DNA of 64,000 nt. Source: Dasypus novemcinctus (Eukaryota > Chordata > Mammalia > Cingulata > Dasypodidae). Shown here piece after piece: positions 48,858-60,100 of the stretch; position 1 is the first letter of the stretch, and each line of letters begins with the position of its first letter. The stretch lies in NCBI RefSeq assembly GCF_030445035.2, contig NC_080677.1, forward strand, positions 156,551,169 through 156,615,168, read 5' to 3'. The position numbers were made by a program, and so were the translations under genes. The notes under the pieces are model-generated. The model was not told the origin of the DNA and did not search any database. It worked only from the letters and a program-made list of their open reading frames with translations.

Positions 48858-49439
48858 AAAACTTCAGCTCCCCTCTTGTCTGCCTGGGAGGTCGACCTTG
48901 GCCAGCCCAAGCTCCTGGACTCCCCAGCAGCAAAAGAGCCGGGCAGTGCCGAGTCCTGGTATCACCAAGCTCGAGGCCATGAACTTGGACCTCAGCCAAC
49001 AAACTCGGAGGACCCGGTGAATGCCCTCAGCAGGTGTCTCTCATTAACAGGATGCACCAAAACAGGTATTTGTGGTTACAGGGGGCAGATAACATGCTTC
49101 TCCCAGATTTGGGAGAATGTAAACACACACTGCTCGACGCTGCTGTGTTGTCACACATACTAATTGTTCCCAGTAAGTAAGGTATTCTTACTTTTTTTTT
49201 TTTTATGGTACAGAAAAGACCTTGAGTACTTTGAGCACTTGAGTATCCGAGCAAATTAAAGACTTAAAGACACACACAACGAAAAGATTAGACCTCCCTG
49301 GATCCTTGCGGTGGTCCAAGGCCCAGCCCTCCCTCCTGTGAAAGATGGTCCAAACGCCACCCCGGGTCTCCCCTAAGCCTCGGGGCGCTGGTGGCGGGAC
49401 AGGAAGAAAGCAGGACAAACGGCTGGGCTGGGAAGGGCG

Positions 49440-50450
49440 CTGCCTTTCTTGCTTTCGCTCAGTTCATCCTGCCAGTAACCCAACGTGCTGAATAGGCTTC
49501 TCACCCCCGGGAGGCAAGCGAGGAGGCGGCAAAGTCCTCGCCACCAGGAGCAGCCAAGGCTGCACTTGAACCCAGGTCACGCGGAAGGCCGCACCACGCA
49601 TGCGCCCAGCCCCTGCCCCGCCTACAAACGCCTTCGCTCGAGCGCTCGCCGGGTGCTCGGGGCTTCAGACAAGTTCCTACCAAGGCGCCCGAGGGAGGGT
49701 GTCGGGTGGATGGGCCTTAGCCCGAGGACGGACCTAAAAGAGGGGTGAAGGCGCAGGCCGAGGGGCTCTCGCCCGTTGGCGGTTTCCCGGCGGAGGGGCC
49801 TCGTCTTTTCCCCCGGGCTGAGGAGAGGGAGCCGCTTTCCCGCGCCCTCGGCGTCCGGCTCCCCCACCCGCCGGGGGCGCGAAGATCCCGGCGCCCCCGC
49901 GGCACCGCGGTCCCGGCCGAGGGCGGGGAGAACCGCTCCAGAACTCTCCCGCCGACCCAGGGAGGCCGGGCTTCCCGGGCTGGGGCCCGCAGACCGAGCG
50001 CCCCCACGCCATCCGGTCGCTACCGGCCGCAGTTTGCACACAAATGCCCACCCGCGGCCTCCCGTCGCCCGGCGGCACCGCTGAGGAGGTTTACGGTCCG
50101 CGCCAGCCCCGGGCGAGAGCCCTCAGCACCCCCTGACAACCCCGCGTCAGCCCCGGCCAGGCCCGCGGCGTTCGGCAGCCCCGCCCCCACCGCCGCCACC
50201 TCCTCGCCCTTCCCCGCCCGCGCAAGCGGGAGCCCGAGGCGAAGCACCCCGCGGGGCACAGAGCTCCCTGGGCGGGGCACAGAGCTCCCTGGGCGGGGCA
50301 CAGAGCTCCCTGGGCGGGGCACAGAGCTCCCTGGGCGGGGCACAGAGCTCCCTGGGCGGGGCACAGAGCTCCCTGGGCGGGGCACAGAGCTCCCTGGGCG
50401 GGACCCGGCGGCGCTCGCGGCGGCAGGGAAAATCCGTCCTCCTATTTCCA
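49440..50450. promoter_or_regulatory. Orphan CpG island downstream of BAMBI
   Basis: About 1 kb of GC-rich, CpG-dense sequence lies some 6 kb beyond the BAMBI 3' end. It has no recognisable coding exon. It contains the 7 x 21-bp GC-box array at its right edge. It may be a promoter of an unannotated non-coding RNA or a distal regulatory island. Open frames through it look like GC-content artefacts. Confidence 0.75.
50251..50397. repeat. Seven identical 21-bp tandem repeats carrying GC boxes
   Basis: The SacI-type palindrome GAGCTC recurs every 21 bp from 50261 to 50387, giving seven copies that I read as identical. Six junctions create GGGCGGGGC, starting at 50270, 50291, 50312, 50333, 50354 and 50375. 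A seventh, degenerate GGGCGGGAC starts at 50396. Because 21 is a multiple of three, both strands also show open heptapeptide repeats (GTELPGR on plus, SSVPRPG on minus). Confidence 0.95.
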
Positions 50451-53409
50451 GGAAGGAAGTTTGTCTTTGAAGATGTTGACAGGGTCTCCCTTTTCCATAC
50501 TTATTCATATTTTTATTAAACACTAGGGGAAGCAGGTCGACAGCAGTTGGAGCCAGGGCTCATGGAAAATAAAAATATAGATAAAATGGAAGATGGAACA
50601 CTAGAAGCAAGCAAAAGGATTGGGCAATCAGGAGTGGGAACTGCACACGCACCTTTTTTAAAATTTACAACTGATTATTTAAAGTTATCTATGCAATAAA
50701 TAGTTTTCTTTAAAAGAACACTAGGATAATACAAGAGAAATAGATTAAAAAAGTCTACATTATAAATTTAATTTTATATACAATTTATATAAAGGCATAA
50801 GGGTCATTTGAATTTTGAAATAAAAAGTAATCTATGAAATGAAGATTCTAAGAGTTTGTTGGGGGAAGGTAATTGGTCGTTTCCAGGAAAGATGCAGCAA
50901 GCTATCTGTTGCATTTATTATAGCCTCCGGGCAGAGGTTCATTTCCAGAAGAAGAAAGGATTTCACAACTGGGATATGTTGAACCAGTGAGGATACAATA
51001 CTAAATCAGGCTACTGTTTCCAAGTTCTCTACCTTTTTCACTCACAAAACTCTCAGTGGCCTGTTCTTAATTCCTTAGAGAAACACTGGTAGATGAAAGC
51101 TTTGGATATTTTAAGATACTGAAAGTGCATTTTGGAACTAAATGGAGGCACAGACATTGTGAATGTACTAAATGCCACTGAACTGTGCATTTTAAAGTGG
51201 TTAATTTTAAGTTATGCGAATTTCACCTCAATAATTTTAAGTACAAGTTTTAGTTGGAAGGGAAGGTAGCAATAGATTTCTTGATGAGAATTATTATCCT
51301 TAAGTTAACTTGGAGACTTCATCAGACTTAAAAGGCAAGCCGTGCCTTTAGCAAGACTTCATTCCTTTACAGACCCATTTTAATCTTTTCTCCTCTGTTC
51401 CCTTCACTAGCAATTTGTTTGGTTTTAGGTTTTCCCTACAAAAATTCAACCCTGCAAAACAATAGCTTAGGGTGGAGAAACAAACAGAAAGACATTTGTT
51501 TATTTACTGACTACCTGAACTCAGAGGCCTTAATCTGTTCTTCACCTAATTCCCTCCTTTAGTTGGATGTGGAAATGAGCAAAGGTTATTGATTCCAGCG
51601 CCTCCCCCGGGAGTTCACAGTTTAATCCCTAAATCCAGGTGAGAAATACCCTGTTTACCAAGGTAACTTGATTTAAAGTCTATGGTATCAAAACCACATT
51701 CACTAAATTTAGTTTAAAAAGAAAAAAAGAAAAGCTTTGATCTGGACTTCTAACACTTGAAACGTAAGAAACTGCTTTTAGAAGTGTTTTTCCACTGTCG
51801 TGATCAACTCCCTAGGGAAATCCCATAGGGAAGAGACCAGGGATAAAGAGCTTTCTGTATTTCTCCTGGTTTTAACTGTGAAAACACTTTCTGTTCCATT
51901 AGGTTTGTAATGAGATTGTTCAGCCAATTTGCACAACGGCCTCTAAATTTATTAATTCATGGCAATTAACTTAGTCCTCACATGTCTAAAAACAAATGGC
52001 CGCTTCTCACAAGTTCCAACATCTACTTACGCACTGCCTTGAAAATTGTTAAATGTAAAATTAAGCCAGGATTATAAAATGTTCACCTAGCATGGTGATG
52101 ATAGGTAGGTGGATATGTGTACATGTATACGTATGCATATGGCATATTATGTTGCCAGCTGATCCTTCCAGGGTTCAACTCAGATTTTGTTCACCACCAG
52201 TCTCCTCTGCAAGGCTTAGGCTTAGACAGTTTGAAAGAGCCCCTGAGGCCATCTAGCCATCCGCTGGAAGAGAGACTAATGTCTAAGGAATGACAGATGC
52301 CTTGGGACATAACCTAAACTGTTCACCCTTCCCTTTTGGTTAGCCCTTTTCCTCTTCATCCACTGGGAAATGTTTGCAGAATCATGGCCTGGAGGTCTTC
52401 TGTGCAGCAATAAATACTGGAAGGAGCAAGCCTCTATCTGGTGAAATTTTGGTGTCGACCCTCATTCTAATTCTATCCCCAAAATTTAAGACAAATCAAT
52501 TACACAACCACATTGCAAAACCATGCAGCGTTAGCAGATTAACAAGGTCATTTTTAGAGGGTAAAACCATACACCAAATAAAGAGTTGTCAAAATCTGCA
52601 GCAGGACTTAATGTCAGGCCTTGAGGGCTCTCAGGTCCTCAGCTCAGCAGGCTGCCTCTTAAATCAGCACAGGCAAGGGCAACGGTGGATTGCCCGGCTG
52701 TGGATTGCCCAGGCTGGAGAGAGGGAAGGGGAGAGAGTTGGTATCTAGAGCGGCTGGTTTTCCCTTATGACTGTGACCAACAGAGTAATTAATAAATAAA
52801 CCTCATCCAGGGAGATGAAATGATTTTTCACTAACTAGGCCAAAAGAAAGTCTACCAAGTTCCAAAACCAGTGGTGGAACTCTTATGTTGTTGGGTGCAG
52901 GCTGTGGGGCAAATTCAATCAAACAGTACAACCTGTTTGGAATGCATCAATCAGGCACAAACAGTTGCAGCAATTCTAAAATATTATCTGTCACCTAAGT
53001 TGGCTCTCTTGATTTTCTCAATGGCCTAAGCATCTGGAGCCACTGAAGCTCTAAGGAAACTTCATTCCATTAAATATCAGAAAACAAACAGGTATATAAA
53101 ATAACAATGTTATCAGTAGCCATCTAGATTATTCCAAAAAAAAAAATTACAAGCTGACACAATTAGTACATGAGAGAATAAAGGCAGCAAATTGAAAATG
53201 AATTTTAAAAATGCTAAATCCAGTCTGCAGGCAACTTGAGGGCTTGCAAATACTAAATGCATGAAGATCTTAAGTATTAAAAAGTCAAATAAAAACATAC
53301 ACCAGGTAAATAAAAATGGGTGTAAATTCCCAAATTTTACGGAATACATTGGCCACGGTGGCGTTCATTCAAGCCTCTTACTAATTAACAGAAACTGAAT
53401 TAATAGACC
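50450..53409. other. Repeat-poor AT-rich DNA downstream of BAMBI
   Basis: Apart from the L1 tail at 51115 no transposon is seen. Homeodomain-type words (TTTATTAATTCATGG, GCAATTAACTTAG) occur at 51945-51975. Confidence 0.5.
51115..51240 (+). mobile_element. L1 3' UTR tail fragment
   Basis: The words ATTGTGAATGTACTAAATGC, CACTGAACTGTGCATTTTAA and TGGTTAATTTTAAGTTATG match the usual old-L1 3' end. Confidence 0.8.
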
Positions 53410-53545
53410 TCTTTGCAAAAACCCTATAAATTATTATTATTGCTCCCATTTTACGGGTAACAAACTGACCGCTCACAGAGTTTTAAGTAATTTGCCCAAG
53501 GTCACTCAGCTAGTAGGGTCCAAGGCAGAGCCCCAAAGTGCAACT
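53410..53545 (-). repeat. MIR SINE fragment
   Basis: TTGCTCCCATTTTACGGG, TAATTTGCCCAAGGTCACTC and AGCTAGTAGGGTCCAAGGCA follow the reverse MIR order. It is one of very few repeats downstream of BAMBI. Confidence 0.85.
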
Positions 53546-56379
53546 GACCACTAGCCTACCGCGGGAACTTTCGGAGGTTTGAAGTTATCTGGGCTAAGAG
53601 GCAAAGAGGACCAATTAGAGGGTATAAGGACAAAAAGCTGTCCTGGCCCCAAAAAGGCTAGCTCCCGGAGTCATGATACTAGATGCCACTGCTTTCAAGC
53701 TTTTAGCCTATAATCACCCTATATTAAAACCAGATTTACGAGCTCTTCAGAGGAGAGCTTTGTGATTTTCTAAAGCAGACATGTTTGGTATTTTAGAAGG
53801 TCAAACCCCCTATGGTGCAGTGTTTTTAATAGAATCAGCTCAGCAGAAATTAGAGACACACCAGTCAATTTCTAGGAAGCCTTGGAACCACTCGAAATAA
53901 GGGGAGAAAAACAACATAAAAGGCATAACCACATACAGATCGATTTTTTTTCAAAAGGGGGCAGAATATAAGGGGTGTAGACACAGAGGAAACATCTTGG
54001 CAATTTGGGCCCCATTTCTCTGGTATGGGCAAATTTCCACTTTGAAAGGAAAATTACCTTTTGGGGGCAGTGCTGTGTCAACAGTAAACAGGGGCTGTTC
54101 CTGGTTAGCCCAGTCTCATGCTGACAACTCGAAGTCACAGTAAATACCTCTAAGAGGGAAAAACAAATAAACTAGTCATAGCCACCATTCTTACATCACC
54201 GAAAAAGGGAGGCAGTTGCTTCATGAAGGATCCTTTATCTCCAGTTCCCTGCAGCTTCTACCCTCTCATCGCAAAATTCAAATCCACATTTAGTTCTGAG
54301 CAAAATTCAAGTTGAGACACCTGGCACTAGCTTTTAGGTGAAAGGCTGAGTTATACACAGATCTGACTTGTAGCCAGCTAAAAAGTTCACATGCAAATGC
54401 TACATGAATGAGGGTATGTCAAAAGGCTGAGGAAAAGAGGCAGGCTGATGATCTGTTACACGAGCCCCAGAAAACCCACTAGGCTTGCGAGACCGTGGAT
54501 ACAGAATCGCCACCTACCCTCCAGGGAGCTGGAAAACAGACTGATGGATTTGCAGTAGAAAAATAACAAAAGGCGGGTCCGGCTATTAGTAACAGAACCA
54601 AGGACACTGGTCTCCCATTCGATTGTGATTGTATCAATAGCCCCGATCCTGGCCTTTTTTGGGGAATGGGGCTTACTGATTTCACACCGTTTCAAGCATA
54701 TGACTTTACATCTCTCATGTTAAAATTTTCTAATCAATGGCTGAATTCTTAGTTAATTGGTACTTCGAAGAAATGGGGTGAACGGAAAATACCAGGGCAA
54801 GCAGAGTCAGAGAAAAATTGCCTACACACTGCTGACAGAAAGGCTGGCTGCTTAAAGAATCTTTTGAGCTATACATAAAATGAGATTATATCAGAAGCAA
54901 AAAGTCCATCTTCAAGCTACAAAATACTGTAATTTGCTCTAGAGCTACAGAAGGGGTGGGTGAGGGTAGAAAGTTCAACTGTCAATTTTGATCAGTTTTA
55001 CTCTCTAGACGGTTTTGCGTAGTTAGGCTCAATAATTCTTTGGTCTTCCAAAAATTGGCACACAAAGCCTATCAAGGCCTCCTAAACGGTACGGCGTGTA
55101 GGAGCCACCAATCTCAAAAGGCACAATTCAAATGCTGTCATTTTTAAAACGCTTACTTATTCCATAGCCTAATTTGTTTCAGGCCTTGGGGCTATATTAA
55201 TTAAATGATTAATCTAGGTATTCATTTTTATACTAGTCATTTCAGCTCAGATTCTTCCAACCTACCGCATCCGTCTTAAGGGACTCCAAATCATAAAAAG
55301 TCTAGAAAGGAATATGGGGGGAAAAAAACCTTTTAACTTTCATAAAAGAAAACCCCATACTCAAATATGTAGGCTTTAATTAAGCAAGTTTTAAAAATAA
55401 TATACAAAATAACTGAGGAAAAAACCTACATAGCAAATTAGTTCCAGATTTAAGATAGCAACCCCTTACTGGGGGTGAGGGGTGGGCGGTGGAGGAACAA
55501 ATGTGGCTTTAGTTGAAATTCAGGCTGGGCCCTGTTGCTGGATTAAGTCCAACAAGGGGGAGAATCCAACTGCATTAGCCCCTGGCTAAGTCAATGCTGG
55601 TTATAGAAGAATCATTTGAGAAGGGACCTTGAAGCACTGTCCTATTTAAATCTCAACTGGCATAGAAAATTCACTATTAAAACCCTTTCTAAGGATTGAG
55701 AGGTTAAATTTTTTTTTAAGAAGGTACAACACTGTTTGAAGGACATGGTTTGAAAATCGAGAACATTGTAGAATAAAGTTCAACTACATTGTGGGCCAAA
55801 TATTTGATTCCAGACAGAATAAACTAATTGATTAATCAACAGAAAAAGCACACAGTGACCAATTTTAACTACAAAGAGTTTCGTTTAGTGTTTTTGTTAT
55901 TTTTTCCTTTCTTTCCTTTTGATTGTCTGTGGACACATTTAAAGACATTCCAAAGCAACTGGATCACGTTGATAAATATTACCTTTGCTAAGGCAGCTTC
56001 CGAAATTGGTCCAACATAATCTGACCTGGCACAAGTAAGTTTAAGATTCCTCTGAGATAAGGCTAGATATCAAATTCCTAATGAAAAATTGGGATATAAC
56101 ATTGAATGATGGGCATTACACATTTAGAAACCAGCCACACTGTAGAAAAATTACACACACGCATGTAGGAGGAATAAACAAGATCTTAATCTTGATTAAA
56201 AAAATCAAGCCAAATCCTAATTGAGCCTATCATGTGCAACAGATCTTCACTGATAAACTTAACATGTAGTTTCTTATAGTTCCCACTTGTTTTAATTGAT
56301 GAAAGACACCACTAAACTTCAGACAAAATATATATATATATATTTTTAGATCTTTACAATAAATCAAGATGTAGGAGCT
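53546..56379. other. Repeat-free DNA directly downstream of BAMBI
   Basis: No transposon is recognised. A cluster of overlapping ATTA/TAAT words lies at 55195-55213. Confidence 0.55.
56329..56342 (+). repeat. (TA)7 dinucleotide run
   Basis: A short alternating TA run lies just beyond the inferred BAMBI transcript end. Confidence 0.85.
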
Positions 56380-56686
56380 TACATAGAGCACATCTGAGTT
56401 TATTCAGGGTCTCAATTCCAGCTCCCTTGGATGCAAATAACCCTGGTAACAGTGTGTACAGTCTTCTCTTTGCTTTTATCATTTTAAAGCAAATATTACA
56501 TCTGACTGTATTCAAGTCTGTGCAAATAATCCTTCAGAAGAAATAGCCAAGATTCTGTTTGCAGAGGTCATTTTGTCTCTCAAAGATGATTAAATGAGTT
56601 TGTTTTTCTTCAGATAAAGTGCTCCTGTCCAGCAGAACTCAAAGGCCTTCAAGCGTTCCAAGAAATTTAGTTCAGATAAGACTCCG
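56380..56686 (-). other. BAMBI: BAMBI 3' UTR (inferred)
   Basis: The stretch runs from the stop codon to about 20 bp past the first canonical poly(A) signal on the minus strand. It is AT-rich and free of repeats. The length of about 300 bp is inferred; a longer alternative end cannot be excluded. Confidence 0.65.
56399..56404 (-). terminator. BAMBI: BAMBI poly(A) signal AATAAA
   Basis: TTTATT on the plus strand reads AATAAA on the minus strand, 283 bp below the stop codon. It is the first canonical signal found downstream. Cleavage would fall near 56375-56390. Confidence 0.65.
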
Positions 56687-57105
56687 TCATACAAATTCCA
56701 GCTTCCCGTGCCCGCTGTACATGCCCCAGTGGACGAGCGAGAGGAACTTCTCGTTGCTGAGGTCCGCCTGTCTCATTTTGTCACAGTTCATACAGCAGTT
56801 CTCGTGGCCGCTGACCGGCACCATGCACTCCAGGTCCAACTTTGCAACCTGCCCCTTTTTGGAATGGTGGCCGTGAAAGCTGTAGTGCAAACGGGACAGC
56901 ATCTGTTGCCGCTGGTCCTGAAGTCTCTTATTCTCACTTCGGAGCATCCTCAAGGCTAACATGATAAGCAACACTAAAATGAGCCCTCCAGCTATGGGAA
57001 CAGCAATCACCGCCGCCCGGAACCACAGCTCTTTGGAGGAAGTCAGCTCCTGCACCTTGGTGATGAGGTTCCTGCTGCTGTCGTGCTGAAATCGGTTTCC
57101 TGGTC
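56687..57105 (-). CDS. BAMBI: BAMBI coding exon 3 (membrane helix and cytoplasmic tail)
   Basis: This 419-bp coding part follows the acceptor ATCCCTTCAG. It completes Gly122, then encodes the stalk, the membrane helix (about 153-173) and the cytoplasmic tail, ending HGKLEFV and TGA at 56689..56687. There is no kinase homology, as expected for this pseudoreceptor. Confidence 0.97.
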
Positions 57106-60100
57106 CTGAAGGGATACAATCAGAATGATCAAACTCAGCCAGCCCCCCATCCAGAGGGATCACCTCTGCATTTTAAACAAAGAATCCCACTGAGAAAGGA
57201 GCTTCCCAGGGCATGAGTATCTAGAAAGCAGATTTTGCAAAATGACCCAAAGGTTACAAACACGTGCGTTTACACGCTGGCAATCTTGAAAGGTAACGAT
57301 CTTTTTCATGCCTTCAAAATGTTGAAAAAAATAGGCAAAGCCAATTAGGTAGACAAGACGTCTAATGCTCAGGCAGACATAAAAACTGCTCAATAGAGAA
57401 GCATCCTTTCAGCCAGCCCTACTTCTCCCTGTGGTGTCTCTAATTACATTAACAACAAAATCAATAGCAGACATGCAAAGCCTTGGCTGTCCCAAGTCTA
57501 TAGATCAGGCAGGCAATCTAGTTAGAAGCTACTTCCACCTACCTGAGGCCTCCCCTTTGGGAGGAGAAAGAACATCGTGCAAGCCTCTGTAATTGCACAT
57601 GTCTTCGTGACAGCATTCCAATGTGGGCATGGTGGTGCCAGAGTGGTTTTGTGCCTGTTTGGCTTGGCAGACATCGTCTGTGCTTGCAAGAGAGTCCAGG
57701 CAGCCATGAGTGAGGGGCGAATTGGCGTTTTGAGGATCAAGGAGTCTAGAGAAGCAGGCGCCCAGCTCAGATTTGCACATGTAACCAGTTGCCACACAGT
57801 GTGCTGCATCGCAGTAGCACCTAATCTCACCTGCAAACAAGGAGAAATCACATCAAACTCTGCCGGGGAGATCAGATTGAGCATCCATCCACTTAAGCAA
57901 GTGCTAAAAAGCTGGTCAAAGGCATAACTAAGTCTCAGAACATTCTGGAAAAGCCCTTTGTGTAAGTCAGTGCTCTGCTGCAGCTCACTTCAACACAAGC
58001 TGAGACCCCCAAGATCAGAGAAACCCAGGTTCCCAAGAGCAGATGGGTCAGAAAGTAATCAACAGTACACATTTGTTTTCAAAGTGAAATAATCATCACT
58101 ATACAATCTCTCCTACCGTAAGGTAAACTGCACGAGTCATTCATTTTCATCCTACCTGACCGTACAACATAAAAATGCTAGCTTTTTGATTTTGTCAGTA
58201 TAAATATTTGATCGGAACTGCTGAATTGTTTACTACCTCTAAGAGCTGTGCCAAGATTTAAGAGCTTTAGCTAACACCTTGTAAAGTTATTAACTAGAAA
58301 CACAACAATCTAGAAATTGCTCAGGTCAGGAGGTTTTAAAACTATGAAACTGGGCAGCTATTTGCAACCTCTCTAGAAAAGGCAAACTTTTCCTATAAAG
58401 ATCTTTTCATGCAGAGGAGCTTTTAGTCAGTATATTGTAAAACAGGAACTAGGCAGTTTACAATTAGTGGTTTGCTTGCCAAAGTCAATTTCTTTCAACC
58501 CAAATGGAAAGTCATAAAACAGGGGTAAAACTGCAAGGCTAACTTCTCCTCCCCCTCGCCCTCCACCCCCGTTTTACATGTAATTCCACATGTGATCTAA
58601 AAGGGGAAACATTTAAACTGAAAATCCTCTCTGCTGGCTGAATGAAAAATCCTTAAGGAAACCTCAAAATTCTCTACAGGAAGTGATTAAAAGTTTCCTT
58701 TATAAAACGTAGTTTGTGAGCCGGGCTGTCATTTAGCCACAAGGCAAGATCGGAGGCTTGGACCATCAATTTCTAGTTTCAGTCATCTGGGTCCCAGAGG
58801 GATCACTCATCTGACGGCCACCCCTTTGCGCCCCAGTCTTTGTTGCATGCCACAGCTAAAGCGACTGTCAACTCGGCGAATGCACATACTTCTGCCCAGC
58901 CTTCGGGGCTGAAGATCTGTCTCTAGTGAAACCTCCACTGACATGGAACAACGGGGCTGCTGCTCTACAGACCTCTTCCCACCCTCGCCTGCTTTCCTTC
59001 TCCTCTCGGTGCACGCCCAGCAAAAGTGTCTCATTTAATTACCTGTCCAAACTCCAGGCCACCGTGAGGTATGCCGCCGCTAATGCTGCTTAGGCTCCGG
59101 CTCTGACAAAGCACAGCCAGCTAAGACAGCCCCAAGGCTGGAGGGCTCGCTCCCAGGTCTGCACTCGCCTTCCCGCGCGTAAGTCCCTTCTCCAGCCTAC
59201 CCTTGCCTCCTCGGCTTCAAGCAAGAACTTTGCTCTGCAGAAGTTCTTTCCTCCTCTTCCCAAGCTTGCTTTTATTTTTTGCAGAGGCTCACCGGCCTGG
59301 TGGGGTGACGACTGGTCAGACAAATCACATGTCCAGATTTAAAGGTTAAATAAAACAGATTAAAAGCCACTTTTGATCCTGTGACCTTCGGACACCTAGT
59401 TTAGAAAACAACTAAATATAAAGAAAATGCTATTTAAATGTTTATGAGACACTATTTAAAATACTATATTTTTTCAGTGACCTAAAAATAAGTCAAAATT
59501 TTGACAGGTAACTGGGAAAGTTCTAACAGCTTTTTTTTTCAAAAATGGAGCCACATTTTGGCTTTTGTATTAAAACTATATTTCTGTCATTTCATAAAGT
59601 TTCTTCCTGTGGCACGCCAAAGGCCAGAAAAGGGAATGGTATTTTGAAACAGCGAACAATGCACTTCTGTTTCCCCTTTCTTGTAACTGTATGTAGTGAT
59701 TAAACAAAAATGTCTGCTTTTAGTCAAAATGGCTACAGGAGACTGCTGGCTTCTTTGAAGGCTTTTGAAGTCCACAGCAGTCAGAATCTCTGATCCCCTA
59801 ATTATATCATTATCAGGCACATAGTTTCGGTATCTGTGACTTCACGTCAGCCCTGGTGCCTCCCTGCTCTGCAGGCCTTTGATAGGGCCAGGAGGCTCCC
59901 CTCTGCAAGCTGCACAGGGCTGTTATTTAGGGTTAATTACACCCTTCCTCCCAAAATAAATAAATACTGCAGCCCATCCTCCGTGCTGGGCTGGCTTATC
60001 CTTTAACCTCAGGTCTGCTACATGGCAATTAGAGAAAAGTGGGGGGTGCAAGAGCTAAATACGCTCCCTACTTTAAGAGGAAAAAAAAAAGAGCTCTGTC

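Noticed and set aside
50251..50397. Possible CRISPR-like array
   Set aside because: Repeats are contiguous with no spacers, and the window is mammalian.
49745..50470. 241-aa plus-strand frame and 167-aa minus-strand frame with heptapeptide repeats
   Set aside because: The 21-bp repeat unit is a multiple of three and lacks stops on both strands. No domain, splice pattern or homologue is recognised.
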